Below, piece after piece: positions 36,640-46,521 of a DNA stretch of 64,000 nt (the first letter of the stretch is position 1; each line of letters begins with the position of its first letter). The notes beneath the pieces were generated by a model. The model was not told the DNA's origin, did not search any database, and was given only the letters and a program-made list of their open reading frames with translations. The translations under genes and the position numbers were made by a program. This DNA is from Rhizobium oryzihabitans (GTDB lineage Bacteria; Pseudomonadota; Alphaproteobacteria; Rhizobiales; Rhizobiaceae). The DNA is taken from the NCBI RefSeq assembly GCF_010669145.1, contig NZ_CP048632.1, positions 186,001 to 250,000 of the forward strand, in the 5' to 3' direction.

Positions 36640-37581
36640 CTAAAGGGTTCTGGGCGCGTCTTCCGGCGTGATGCCGACGGCGACATTCTGGTCGGTGGCG
36701 GCGATGGAGGCCGGCATCGGCACTTTTCGCTGTTTTTCACGGATGAGCGTCAGAAGACCCGAGCCGACAATGAGCGCTATGCCGATCAGCATCCAGCCAT
36801 CGATATGGTCGCCAAAGATAAGGTAACCGAACAGGATGGCCCAGAGCATCTGGCTATATTGCGTCGGTCCGATCATGGCGGCCGGGGCGTAACGGGCGGC
36901 ATACATGACCAGCACGTTGCCGACGGCGGCAAACAGGCCGTAACCGGCCAGAAGCAGCCATTGCTCGCCGCTTGGCGGCACGAAAGTGGGGATCATGGCC
37001 AGGCCGCTGATCACCAGACAGCCCAGCACGCCCGCGCCATAAAGCGAGACGTTTTTTTCCGACGGCCCCATGGCGCGGAAGATCACGATGGACAGCGCGC
37101 CGCTTAGACCACCGAGGATAGCGCCGAGATGGCCGATGCCCAGTTCGCGGAAGCCGGGCCGCAGGATGATCAGCACACCAATAAAGCCGATGATGACCGC
37201 CGACCAGCGCTTGATGCCGACCTGTTCCTTCAAAAACACCACAGACATAATGGTGACGAAGGAAGGCAGCAGGAAAATCAGCGCAAAGGCTTCGGCCATG
37301 GAGAGGTGCGTGAAGGCGGTGACGCTGCCGACCGCCCCGATGCCGGAGGCAAAAAAGCGGATGAGCCAGAGCGGGCGGTTTGTCGTCCTGACGATGTCCA
37401 TCCAGCGGTCGTTGCGCTTTCGGATGAGGGGCAGGGCGACGAGGCCGAAGACGGCGCCGAAGAAGGCCGATTCGATCGGTGAAATCTGGCCTTCTATGAG
37501 TTTAACGCTCGCGTCGCTCCATGCGTAGGCAGCGAAGGCGGCAAAGGCAAGCAGAATGCCTTTCAGGGTCTGGTCGGACAC
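36640..37581 (-). CDS. EamA/DMT-family transporter
   Basis: Inner-membrane transporter of 313 residues with ten predicted helices, formed by two EamA repeats. Landmarks are GILLAFAAFAAYAWSDASVK in the first helix, FGAVFGLVALPL, then FIGVLIILRPGF and, in the second repeat, YSQMLWAILFGYLIFGD. The GTG at 37581 is the start. These proteins export amino acids or other small metabolites, but the substrate cannot be named from sequence. It follows the FrnE-type gene on the same strand after 52 bases and may share its transcript. Confidence 0.88.
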   Translation of the reverse strand: MSDQTLKGILLAFAAFAAYAWSDASVKLIEGQISPIESAFFGAVFGLVALPLIRKRNDRWMDIVRTTNRPLWLIRFFASGIGAVGSVTAFTHLSMAEAFALIFLLPSFVTIMSVVFLKEQVGIKRWSAVIIGFIGVLIILRPGFRELGIGHLGAILGGLSGALSIVIFRAMGPSEKNVSLYGAGVLGCLVISGLAMIPTFVPPSGEQWLLLAGYGLFAAVGNVLVMYAARYAPAAMIGPTQYSQMLWAILFGYLIFGDHIDGWMLIGIALIVGSGLLTLIREKQRKVPMPASIAATDQNVAVGITPEDAPRTL

Positions 37582-37633
37582 GGGAAAACACCAACAGTTT
37601 ATCGGTTAGGGTAAGCTGCCGGTGGTTCGACCG

Positions 37634-38302
37634 TCAGTTCATCGACTTATGCTCGTCCGCCTTGATTTTTGCAATATCCCGCAGTGCAGCAATCAATACA
37701 TCAGGCGTTTGCGCGCCGCTGATGGCATATTTCTGGTCGAGGATGAAAAACGGCACGCCGGCGACGCCCATTTGCTGCGCCGCATCAATTTCTGCAATGA
37801 CGGTGTCCTTGTCCGCATCCGATGCGAGCAGCCGCGTCACCACCTTGGCGTCCATGCCTGCCTTTTCGGCAATGTCGGTCAGTACGGCGTGATCGCCGAT
37901 GTTGCGGCCTTCCTCGAAATTCGCCTTGAACAGGCCGGTGACGACCTTCTCCTGAACGTCGCGACCTTCGGCATGTGCCCAGAGCGACAGGCGGTGGGCG
38001 TCGAGCGTGTTCGGGCCGATCTTGATCGCATCGAAATCGTAATGGATGCCGACTTCCCTGCCGAGTTGCACCAGAGTGGTGTGCGCCTGTTCGAGGCGCT
38101 CCTTGCCGAGCTTTTCTTCGAGAGCAGCTTTCTGGTCGACGCCTTCCGGCCGATAATCCGGGTTGAGGCGGTAAGGCCGCCAGTTCACGTCGATGCTGAT
38201 TTCGTCCTGCACCTCGGCAATGGCGAGATCGAGTCTCGCCTTGCCCAGATAACACCAGGGGCAGACCATATCCGATACGACGTCGATAACGATGCGTTCC
38301 AT
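37634..38302 (-). CDS. DsbA-family oxidoreductase, FrnE type
   Basis: Thioredoxin-fold protein of 222 residues without a leader, hence cytosolic. The active site is CPWC at residues 14-17 in SDMVCPWCYLGKARL. The helical insertion typical of FrnE/DsbA-like proteins follows, and the cis-Pro region is GVAGVPFFILD near residue 180. FrnE-type enzymes act as disulfide isomerases or glutathione-dependent oxidoreductases, and some work in polyketide synthesis; oxidative-stress defence is a reasonable guess. It lies downstream of the peptide-binding protein gene on the same strand, 39 bases apart. Confidence 0.9.
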   Translation of the reverse strand: MERIVIDVVSDMVCPWCYLGKARLDLAIAEVQDEISIDVNWRPYRLNPDYRPEGVDQKAALEEKLGKERLEQAHTTLVQLGREVGIHYDFDAIKIGPNTLDAHRLSLWAHAEGRDVQEKVVTGLFKANFEEGRNIGDHAVLTDIAEKAGMDAKVVTRLLASDADKDTVIAEIDAAQQMGVAGVPFFILDQKYAISGAQTPDVLIAALRDIAKIKADEHKSMN

Positions 38303-38341
38303 GGCTTTATCTTCCGTTGTCTTGGACCGGGCAGGGGCGGT

Positions 38342-40188
38342 CTATTGCGCCCGTGCATCCCACCAGGTCTGTTTCTGATTGCCTGATATCGGGGTCATAT
38401 CCGGGCGGTCGATATATTTCCAGCGGGCTATCCATTGTGCGCCGATGTAGTAGAGCGGAATGACGTAGTGACCGGCAACCAGCAGGCGGTCATAACCGCG
38501 CACAGCCGCCTGGAAATCCTCCGTCGAGCGGGCCTGCAAAAGGGCCTCGATCATGCGGTCTATGTCGGGGCTCGCCGCGCCCGCATAGTTGAAGCTGCCC
38601 TGTGCATCCCGCGACAGTGAACTCCAGCGGTTGAGCTGCTCGGCCCCGGCGAAAGCGAGGAGGGCAGGGAGCGGATGATCATGTCGTAATCGAAGCTGTT
38701 GGAGCGGGCCTGATACTGGCCGTCGTCAACAGAACGGATGCCCATGGCGACGCCGATCAGGTTCAGCGAACGCTGATAGGCAAGTGCGATGCGCTCCTGC
38801 GCCGGGTTCTGCGTCATGATCTCGAATGCAAGCTGACGGCCATTGGCGTCGGACATTTTGCCATTCTTGATGCTGTATCCGGCCTCTTTCAGCTTATCGA
38901 CTGCCAATTTCAGAACCTTGCGATCCGCACCGGTCCCGTCTGTGGTCGGCAGGGCGTAGGTTCCCGCCAGAAGTTCGGGTGGCATGGTTTTGGCCGCATC
39001 GCCGAGCAGCGCAAGCTCGCGCTCGTCGGCGGCATTGCCATAGGCACCAAGCGCGGAGTTCTGCCAATAGCTCTGCGTACGCTTGAAGGCGCCGCCGAGG
39101 ATGTTCTTGTTCATCCATTCGAAATCAAGCGCGTAGGACAGGCCCTCGCGCACCTTTTCGTCGGCAAAGACCGCGCGGCGGGTGTTGAAGACAAGACCGA
39201 ACATACCGGATGGCAGGCGCGGCTGGAAAACGTCCTTGACGATATCGCCGCGATGGACGGCGGGAAAGTTGTAGGCCTGCCCCCAATGCGAGGTGTCGGA
39301 GGTACCGTTGATGGCGTCGCCTTCGGGATAGATGTCGATATCGCCCTTCTTGAAGGCCTCGAACATGGTGGTGACCTGGAGGAAATAGGTGACGCTGATC
39401 TCGTCGTAATTCTCGAAGCCGACCTTGCTTGGAATGTCCTTGCCCCAGTAGTCGGGGTTTCGCTCCCAGATGATTCGCTCGCCGGGCCGCAGGGTCTTGA
39501 TTCGGTACGGACCCGAACCGACGACCGCGCCGAGGCCCGCCTGCTCGAATTTTTCCGGATCGATTGCATGTTTCGGCAAAATCGGAGTGGAGGAGGCGAG
39601 AATGAGCGGCGTTTCGCGGTTCGCCCTGTCGTTGAAGGTGAAACGCACGCCGTGATCGCCGATCTTTTCCAGCTTCGCCACACCGTCGAGGCGGCTGTTG
39701 AAAGGCGGGCGGCCTTTCTCTTTCAGCAGGTTGAAGGTGAAGATCACATCGTCAGGCGTCACCGGTTCGCCATCCGACCACTTGGCCCTGGGATTGATGT
39801 TGAACTGGATGAAAGTGCGCTCTTCATCCCATTCCGCGGTTTCGGCCAGCAGGCCGTAAAGGCTGAAAGGCTCGTCGCTTGAGCGCTGCATCAGCGGTTC
39901 GTAGAGCAGATTGCCGAATTCCGGGTCCCAGACGCCGCGCGCCGTGGTGCGCATTCCCTTGAGAACGAAGGGGTTGAGGCTGTCGAAGGTACCGACGACA
40001 CCATAGGAAATGCGGCCGCCTTTCTTCACATCCGGATTGACATAGGGGAAGTGGTGGAAATCTGCCGGCAGCGCGGGCGTGCCGTGCATGGAAATGCCAT
40101 GAAGCGGCTGCGCCTGGGCGCTCCCGGCGGGAAGCAGGGATGAACCCAAAAGAAACAATGCGGGGATGAGGGCCGCAAGGTCGCGCAT
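38342..40188 (-). pseudogene. Family 5 ABC substrate-binding protein (peptide type), frameshifted
   Basis: Periplasmic solute-binding protein of the oligopeptide family. A signal peptide ends near AQAQ, then FPYVNPDVKKGGRISYG, KWSDGEPVTPDDVIFTFNLL and GSGPYRIKTLRPGERIIWER are typical of the YejA-like subgroup. The frame breaks at the four-G run (on the coding strand) around 38643-38647: up to SLSP the codons are in one frame, and after it AEQLNRWSSLSRDAQGSFNY and the conserved C-terminus lie in the other, ending at 38342. A fifth G gives 615 residues, a normal size. ATG at 40188 is preferred because AGGA lies eight bases upstream. No permease or ATPase genes are beside it. Confidence 0.87.
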
Positions 40189-40514
40189 CTTATTATCCTG
40201 TCTCAACTGTCCGTCCGATTTGTCATGATGATCGGTTTATCGTCATGATTGGTTTTTTCGTTATGATTCTGGCAAATATGTAGCACAGGCCCATGGCCGG
40301 ACCCATGCGAGGGCGGGAAATCTTGGCCCACCTCAAGAAAAAGTTAAAGAAGTGCTGGATATCGCCGCGATCGGCATGTAACAGGGTGGCCGGAAGAGAC
40401 GGGTCACGCATTTGCCTCATTTAAACGACAGTTGAACGGGCAGAAGGATACCGCCATCGGCGAGCAGAACCTCAGCGGTGCTGTTCTGGCAGACATTCAG
40501 GAGACGGAACTCTT
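40189..40514. other. Intergenic region without recognised gene
   Basis: This stretch of 326 bases separates the divergent peptide-binding protein and IalB genes and must hold both promoters. A reverse-strand open frame at 40223-40420 lacks a ribosome site and family features. AT-rich patches near 40235-40275 are the likeliest promoter area. Confidence 0.5.
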
Positions 40515-41170
40515 ATGATGCAAAAGGCAAACACATTCACCCGGACGGCTCTGTCCGCTCTGGTCCTCTCTCTCGGCGCAATGTCCGCTCCGGCCATCTC
40601 GCAGGCGCAGGATGCTGCTCCCGCCGCTCAGGGCGCCGGCGCTCCTCCGCTCGGCTGGTTCAAGACCTGCTCCAAGCAGGAAGACAACGATGTCTGCGTC
40701 GTGCAGAACGTGGTTCTTGCCCAGAACGGCCAGATGATCACCGCTGTCGGCCTCATCACCGTTGAAGGCAAGGTTAACCGCAAGCTGCTGCAGGTCTCCG
40801 TTCCGACCGCGCGTCTCGTGCCCCGGGCGTGATGATGCAGATCGACGGCGGCAAGGGCCAGAAGCTCGATTATGCCGTTTGCCTTCCCGACAAGTGCACG
40901 GCCGAAGTTCCGCTGACGGACGCCATGATCGCATCGCTGAAGAAGGGTAGTGAGGTGGTCTTCACCTCGATCAACTTCCGCCGCGCGCCGAACCCCATCA
41001 AGATTGCGCTGACCGGCTTCACGGGTGCTTATGACGGCCCCGCGATCAGCCAGTCGCAGCTTGCCGAAAGCCAGCGCAGCCTTCAGGAAGGCATGCAGAA
41101 GAAGGCTGAGGAAGCCCGCAAGAAGCTGGAAGCCGCCCAGGACGCCGCCAAGGGCGCGCCGAAGCCCTGA
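40515..41170 (+). pseudogene. Invasion-associated locus B (IalB) family protein, frameshifted
   Basis: Exported protein of the IalB family, found in Bartonella and widely in Rhizobiales. A signal peptide ends near SQAQ (residue 32). The domain starts with GWFKTCSKQEDNDVCVVQN and continues with ALPDKC-like YAVCLPDKCTAEVPL, with paired Cys likely forming disulfides. The C-terminus is a charged helix (EGMQKKAEEARKKLEAAQ) that may form a coiled coil. The frame breaks at the CCCC near 40822: a fifth C reads LVPPGVMMQIDGG and gives a 218-residue protein. Both halves are well conserved, so this is probably an intact gene with one base missing from the sequence. Confidence 0.85.
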
Positions 41171-41192
41171 TTGCGAGCCCAAGCTTCAAGAA

Positions 41193-41227
41193 CAAAAAAC
41201 CGGTCTGGAAACAGACCGGTTTTTTTA
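41193..41227. terminator. Bidirectional rho-independent terminator
   Basis: Perfect 9-bp stem ACCGGTCTG/CAGACCGGT with a GAAA loop, flanked by A6 on the left and T7 on the right, between the convergent IalB and hspQ genes. It can serve both. Confidence 0.92.
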
Positions 41228-41265
41228 TGTCTCGGGATTGGTGAGATCCGCCGCCTGAACCGCGT

Positions 41266-41595
41266 TCAATGTGCGGTCGACATCTTCGGACGCCATTCTC
41301 CATTCGGCGCCTTGTCGAAGATGCGGCCGATATTGGGATTGCGCAGCGGTGTCTCGCTTTCGTCGTGGACGAGGTTCTGCTCGGAAACATAGGCGACATA
41401 TTCAGTCTCCTCGTTTTCGGCCAGAAGATGATAGAAGGGCTGGTCGCGATCCGGCCTGATTTCCGCAGGGATGGCGTTCCACCATTCCTCGGTATTGGCA
41501 TATTCCGGGTCCACGTCGATGACCACACCGCGGAACGGAAACACCTTGTGGCGGACGATCTCGCCAAGCGTGAATTTTGCGTCTCTTTGTTTCAT
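41266..41595 (-). CDS. hspQ: Heat shock protein HspQ
   Basis: Small cytosolic protein of 109 residues of the HspQ / hemimethylated-DNA-binding YccV family. In E. coli HspQ is a heat-shock protein that acts as a specificity enhancer for the Lon protease. The family signature is clear: KFTLGEIVRHKVFPFRGVVI, DVDPEYANTEEWW, then QPFYHLLAENE and YVAYVSEQNLV. The ATG at 41595 has AAAGGAAG eight bases upstream, so the earlier in-frame start at 41616 is rejected. It shares a terminator with the convergent IalB gene; the neighbouring EamA gene is unrelated. Confidence 0.92.
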   Translation of the reverse strand: MKQRDAKFTLGEIVRHKVFPFRGVVIDVDPEYANTEEWWNAIPAEIRPDRDQPFYHLLAENEETEYVAYVSEQNLVHDESETPLRNPNIGRIFDKAPNGEWRPKMSTAH

Positions 41596-41687
41596 GGCAT
41601 GAACTTCCTTTCCCACTAATAGTTGGGTGCGGAATGCGAAATATCAAGGGCTAGCGGTTGTGCCACCCCTGTCCACCGCCTGGGCGT

Positions 41688-42608
41688 TCAGGCCCTGCGG
41701 CCGATCGGCGCCGTGGCGATGACGACGCCGCCGGTGACGAGCACGATGCCGATGGCGTGATAGGTCTCGAAGGTCTCGCCAAGGAAGAGCGTGGCCATCA
41801 GGATCGACACGGGCGGCATCATATAGAGCGTGATCCCCGCCGTGGCGGGGCCGAAAACGCGCACCGTATGTGTAAAGCAATAAAAGGCAAGCAGCGAGGC
41901 AAAAAGGATGATGCCGCCGATCTTTGCCCAGGCTATCGGGGTGGCCGGCATCAATCCGCCCTGCGCCAGTTCCAGTGCTGCAGGCGGCAGAAGGACAAGC
42001 GCGCCGGAGAGCGCGATCAGGCCGAACAGGCTGAATGAGGCCATCTGCCGCGCCGCCGGATCGCGCAGCAGCAGCGAATAGACCGCAAAGGCAATCGCCG
42101 CCGTCAATATGGCGAAATCGCCGATGTTGAAATTCATGTCCCGGAGAGCGGACATATCGCCCTTGAGCACGATCGCCGCCACGCCCGCAAAGGCGATGAT
42201 CATGCCCACGATTTCGAGCTTTCTGATGGGGCGGCCCTGGAAGATGCGCTGGAACAGGATGATGAACAGCGAGGATGTCGTATAGATCAGCGTGCCGTTG
42301 GCCGCCGTCGTCATGGTCAGGCCCCAATAGACCACGCCGCCGCAGATGCCCATGCCGAGAATGCCGAGAACGAGCCACAGCAGCGTTTTCTGCCGCACGA
42401 AGGCGAGGCAGTTTCGCCAGTCGGCGATCATGAAGGGTACGATGATAAAGGTCGATCCAATCCAGCGGATGAAGGCGGCGATGAAGGGGGAGACCTCACC
42501 GACGACGCCACGGCCGAAAATGACATTGCTGGAGAAAAAGAACGGCACAGCCAGAAAGATGAGCCAGTCCGTGAGGCGGGTTTGCTGAGAGGCTGGCTTG
42601 TTCGACAT
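41688..42608 (-). CDS. EamA/DMT-family transporter
   Basis: Ten-helix inner-membrane transporter of 306 residues, made of two EamA repeats. Visible landmarks are FLAVPFFFSSNVIFGRGVVG in the first helix, FIRWIGSTFIIVPFM, and in the second repeat FGPATAGITLYMMPPVSILM and FLGETFETYHAIGI. It resembles drug/metabolite exporters of unknown substrate and is only distantly like the other EamA protein at 36640. Start is ATG at 42608; no clear ribosome site is seen. It lies downstream of glnA but beyond a strong terminator, so it probably has its own promoter. Confidence 0.87.
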   Translation of the reverse strand: MSNKPASQQTRLTDWLIFLAVPFFFSSNVIFGRGVVGEVSPFIAAFIRWIGSTFIIVPFMIADWRNCLAFVRQKTLLWLVLGILGMGICGGVVYWGLTMTTAANGTLIYTTSSLFIILFQRIFQGRPIRKLEIVGMIIAFAGVAAIVLKGDMSALRDMNFNIGDFAILTAAIAFAVYSLLLRDPAARQMASFSLFGLIALSGALVLLPPAALELAQGGLMPATPIAWAKIGGIILFASLLAFYCFTHTVRVFGPATAGITLYMMPPVSILMATLFLGETFETYHAIGIVLVTGGVVIATAPIGRRA

Positions 42609-42630
42609 TGTTCGCAATATGGCTGGGCTT

Positions 42631-42695
42631 CAAAAGAAAACGGCGGCCTCCTGGGAAGCCGCCGGAATGGAAAGGGACGCCCGAAAGAGCGTCCC
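42631..42695 (-). terminator. Terminator of the glnB-glnA operon
   Basis: Read on the reverse strand, two hairpins follow the glnA stop: GGGACGC/GCGTCCC, and then CGGCGGC/GCCGCCG running into TTTTCTTTT. The second has the stem and T-tract of a rho-independent terminator. Confidence 0.85.
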
Positions 42696-42704
42696 GAATG
42701 CCGA

Positions 42705-44114
42705 TCAGGCCGAGTAGTACATGTCGAATTCGACCGGATGCGGGGTCATTTCGAAACGCATGACTTCCTGCATCTTCAGCTCGATGAAAGAGTCGATCTG
42801 GTCGTCGTCGAACACGCCGCCGGCGGTCAGGAACTTGCGGTCCTTGTCGAGGCTTTCCAGCGCTTCGCGCAGCGAGCCGCAGACGGTCGGGATCTTCTTC
42901 AGTTCCTTGGCAGGAAGGTCGTAAAGGTCCTTGTCCATCGGCTTGCCGGGGTGGATCTTGTTCTTGATGCCGTCCAGGCCGGCCATCAGCATGGCCGCAA
43001 AACCGAGATAGGGGTTCTGGGTCGGGTCCGGGAAGCGGACTTCGACGCGCTTTGCCTTCGGGTTGGAGCCGAAGGGAATGCGGCAGGATGCGGAACGGTT
43101 GCGCGCCGAATAGGCGAGCAGAACCGGCGCTTCATAACCCGGCACCAGACGCTTGTAGGAGTTGGTGGTGGGGTTGGTGAAGGCGTTGATGGCCTTGGCG
43201 TGCTTGATGATACCGCCGATGTAGTACAGGCAGTTTTCAGACAGGCCGGCATATTCGTCGCCTGCGAAGGTCGGCTTGCCGCCCTTCCAGATCGACTGGT
43301 GCACGTGCATGCCAGAGCCGTTGTCGCCGAAGATCGGCTTCGGCATGAAGGTTGCCGTCTTGCCATAGGCATTGGCGACCTGGTGCACGACGTACTTGTA
43401 GATCTGCATCTTGTCGGCGCTGGAAACCAGCGTGTCGAACTTCACGCCCAGCTCGTGCTGTGCAGCGGCCACTTCGTGGTGGTGCTTTTCAACGACCACG
43501 CCCATTTCCGACAGAACCGTCAGCATTTCGGAGCGCATGTCCTGCAGGCTGTCGATCGGAGGAACCGGGAAATAGCCGCCCTTGACGCGCGGACGGTGGC
43601 CGAGGTTGCCGGTTTCATAGTCCGTGTCGTCGTTGGATGGCAGTTCCGACGAGTCGAGCTTGAAGCCGGTGTTGTAGGGGTCGGCCTTGTACTTCACGTC
43701 GTCGAACACGAAGAATTCCGGCTCGGGGCCGACGAATACGGTGTCGCCAATGCCGGATGCCTTGAGGTAGGCTTCGGCCTTCTTTGCGGTGCCGCGCGGA
43801 TCGCGGTTATAGGCTTCGCCCGAGACCGGGTCGAGAATGTCGCAAAGGATAACGAGCGTGGACTGGGCGAAGAACGGATCAGTATGGGCGGTTGCCGGAT
43901 CGGGCATCAGCACCATGTCGGACTCGTTGATGGCCTTCCAGCCGGCGATCGAGGAGCCGTCGAACATGACGCCATCGGCGAACATGTCTTCGTCAACGCA
44001 GACGACATCCATGGTGACGTGCTGCAGCTTGCCCTTGGGATCGGTAAAGCGCAGGTCCACGAACTTGATGTCGTTATCCTTGATCTGCTTCAAGATATCG
44101 TTTGCGGTCGTCAT
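42705..44114 (-). CDS. glnA: Glutamine synthetase type I
   Basis: Makes glutamine from glutamate, ammonia and ATP; central to nitrogen assimilation. It has 469 residues, the standard GSI-beta length. Landmarks are DGSSIAGW (52-59), the metal ligands in [10 protein letters not shown] (129-138), [10 protein letters not shown] (265-274), the ATP/glutamate loop around NRSASCRIP, and the adenylylation site Tyr398 in DLYDLP, so activity should be tuned by GlnE. It follows glnB at 73 bases on the same strand, the classic proteobacterial glnBA operon. A type II enzyme (glnII) is usual elsewhere in rhizobia but is not in this window. Confidence 0.97.
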   Translation of the reverse strand: MTTANDILKQIKDNDIKFVDLRFTDPKGKLQHVTMDVVCVDEDMFADGVMFDGSSIAGWKAINESDMVLMPDPATAHTDPFFAQSTLVILCDILDPVSGEAYNRDPRGTAKKAEAYLKASGIGDTVFVGPEPEFFVFDDVKYKADPYNTGFKLDSSELPSNDDTDYETGNLGHRPRVKGGYFPVPPIDSLQDMRSEMLTVLSEMGVVVEKHHHEVAAAQHELGVKFDTLVSSADKMQIYKYVVHQVANAYGKTATFMPKPIFGDNGSGMHVHQSIWKGGKPTFAGDEYAGLSENCLYYIGGIIKHAKAINAFTNPTTNSYKRLVPGYEAPVLLAYSARNRSASCRIPFGSNPKAKRVEVRFPDPTQNPYLGFAAMLMAGLDGIKNKIHPGKPMDKDLYDLPAKELKKIPTVCGSLREALESLDKDRKFLTAGGVFDDDQIDSFIELKMQEVMRFEMTPHPVEFDMYYSA

Positions 44115-44187
44115 TTAAACGTCTTCCTTGAGTGTGGTGGTGACGAGGTGAAAACCCAAGCCTCCCCGGCTTGAGACCTGGTTCTGA

Positions 44188-44884
<697 letters not shown>

Positions 44885-46360
44885 ATGAAATCCCTGTCGC
44901 ACCTCTTCCTCATCGACCCGGTTGTGATGGCACGCATCGATGCGGCGGCCGGTCAATCCGGCATTCCCCTTTACGATCTGATGGAGCGGGCGGGGCAGGC
45001 GGTCGCCGCCTCGGCGCTGCGTCACTACCCACAGGCGCTGCGTTTCGTCGTGCTCTGCGGCGGTGGCAATAATGGCGGCGATGGTTACGTGGCGGCGCGT
45101 GTGCTTTTGCAAAGCGGGGCAGCGGTTGCGGTCCATCATCTTGGCGATGTCGCAGCGCTCAAGGGCGATGCGCGGAAGGCTTTCGAGCAAAGCGGGGTGA
45201 GGCCACTGCCGCTTGGCGACTATGCGCCGCTCTCCGGCGACGTGGTGATCGATGCTGTTTTCGGGGCCGGATTGTCCCGCGATATTCCCCCGGAACTCAA
45301 CCGGGTGATCGATGCGGTGACAGAGGCGGCAGTGCCGGTTCTCTCTGTCGATCTGCCGTCGGGTCTCTGTGGCCGCCGGGGCGTGCCGCTCGGGGCCTCG
45401 TTCAGGGCGCAGCGGACGGTGACATTCATGGCACGTAAACCTGGCCATCTGTTGATGCCGGGGCGCGAGCTGTGCGGCGCGCTGGAGGTTTTCGATATCG
45501 GCATTCCCTCCCGCATTCTTGCTGTTCACGAGGGCTCCGTGGCGGAAAACGACCCGCTTGTCTGGCGAGGTGCCTTGCCGCGTTCCGATATGGAAACGCA
45601 TAAGTTCCGACGCGGGCACCTGACCGTCTTTTCCGGCCCGCCGCATGCCACCGGGGCAAGCCGGATGACGGCGATTGCGGCGCTGAAGGCGGGGGCGGGC
45701 ATTGTGACGATCGCCGCCCCGAAGCAGGCGCTCGACGTGCTTGCGGTGACGCTGACGGCGGTGATGAGCGCCGGTCTGGATGATGCCGAGGATCTGCTGC
45801 ACTGGCTGGACGACAAACGCCACGGTGCATTCGTTCTCGGCCCCGGTTTCGGCGATCTCGACAAGGCGCGGCAATTCGTGTCTCTGCTCGGCGACAAGGC
45901 GGTTGTGCTGGATGCCGATGCGATCACCGCTTTCAAGGATTGTGCGGACAACCTGTTTGACCGGGTGACGTCCGGCTCGGGCAAGTTCGTGCTGACGCCG
46001 CATGAGGGAGAGTTTGCCCGGCTGTTCCCCGATCTTGCCGCCGACACAGCGCTGAGCAAGATCGAGAAGGCACAGGTGGCCTCGTCGCGCAGCGGCGCGG
46101 TGCTGGTCTATAAGGGCGCGGATACGGTCATCGCTGCACCGGATGGGCGTGCGCTGGTCAACAGCAATGCACCGGCGAGCCTTGCAACGGCGGGGTCGGG
46201 CGATGTTCTGGCCGGCATCATCGGTGCCTTGCTGGCGCAGGGAACGCCCGCCTTCGAGGCGGCCGCTGCCGGTGTCTGGCTGCATGGTGAAGCGGGCAAC
46301 AGGGCAGGCGTGGGCATGACGGCGGAAGATCTGGCCCACGCGGTGCGGCCGTTTGTCTGA
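44885..46360 (+). CDS. Bifunctional NAD(P)HX epimerase/dehydratase
   Basis: Metabolite-repair enzyme of 491 residues that restores hydrated NADH and NADPH. The N-terminal YjeF epimerase domain (about 1-210) includes LYDLMERAGQAVA and VVLCGGGNNGGDGYVAARVL. The C-terminal ribokinase-like dehydratase (about 230-490) includes GRALVNSNAPASLATAGSGD and VLAGIIGALLAQG, the ATP/ADP-binding GSGDVLAG motif. GAVLVYKGADTVIAAPDG also fits. Fusion of both activities is the usual bacterial form. ATG at 44885. A palindromic repeat follows directly; the gene is on its own transcript, divergent from glnBA. Confidence 0.94.
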   Translation: MKSLSHLFLIDPVVMARIDAAAGQSGIPLYDLMERAGQAVAASALRHYPQALRFVVLCGGGNNGGDGYVAARVLLQSGAAVAVHHLGDVAALKGDARKAFEQSGVRPLPLGDYAPLSGDVVIDAVFGAGLSRDIPPELNRVIDAVTEAAVPVLSVDLPSGLCGRRGVPLGASFRAQRTVTFMARKPGHLLMPGRELCGALEVFDIGIPSRILAVHEGSVAENDPLVWRGALPRSDMETHKFRRGHLTVFSGPPHATGASRMTAIAALKAGAGIVTIAAPKQALDVLAVTLTAVMSAGLDDAEDLLHWLDDKRHGAFVLGPGFGDLDKARQFVSLLGDKAVVLDADAITAFKDCADNLFDRVTSGSGKFVLTPHEGEFARLFPDLAADTALSKIEKAQVASSRSGAVLVYKGADTVIAAPDGRALVNSNAPASLATAGSGDVLAGIIGALLAQGTPAFEAAAAGVWLHGEAGNRAGVGMTAEDLAHAVRPFV

Positions 46361-46394
46361 TTTAGAATTCCGTCCAACTTGATCCGGGGTCCAG

Positions 46395-46474
46395 TGCGAT
46401 CAAGTCCTTGATCGCATAAGACTCGTTTCACGGCGCAGACACGCCGTGGCTGGATGCCGGATCAAGTCCGGCAT
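46395..46474. repeat. Intergenic cluster of three palindromes
   Basis: Three perfect hairpins lie side by side: TGCGATCAAG/CTTGATCGCA (46395-46416), CACGGCG/CGCCGTG (46429-46448) and ATGCCGGA/TCCGGCAT (46454-46474). The block starts 35 bases after the NAD(P)HX-repair gene and sits between convergent genes, where it may help termination. Confidence 0.8.
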
Positions 46475-46521
46475 GACGGAGGAGGGGCCGCACCACTGTG
46501 TCTTAACGTTTTAAAGCCGCG

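Noticed and set aside
40223-40420. 65-codon frame on the - strand upstream of the peptide-binding protein gene
   Set aside because: No ribosome site and no family or helix features.
42582-44174. 530-codon open frame on the + strand
   Set aside because: Antisense shadow of glnA.
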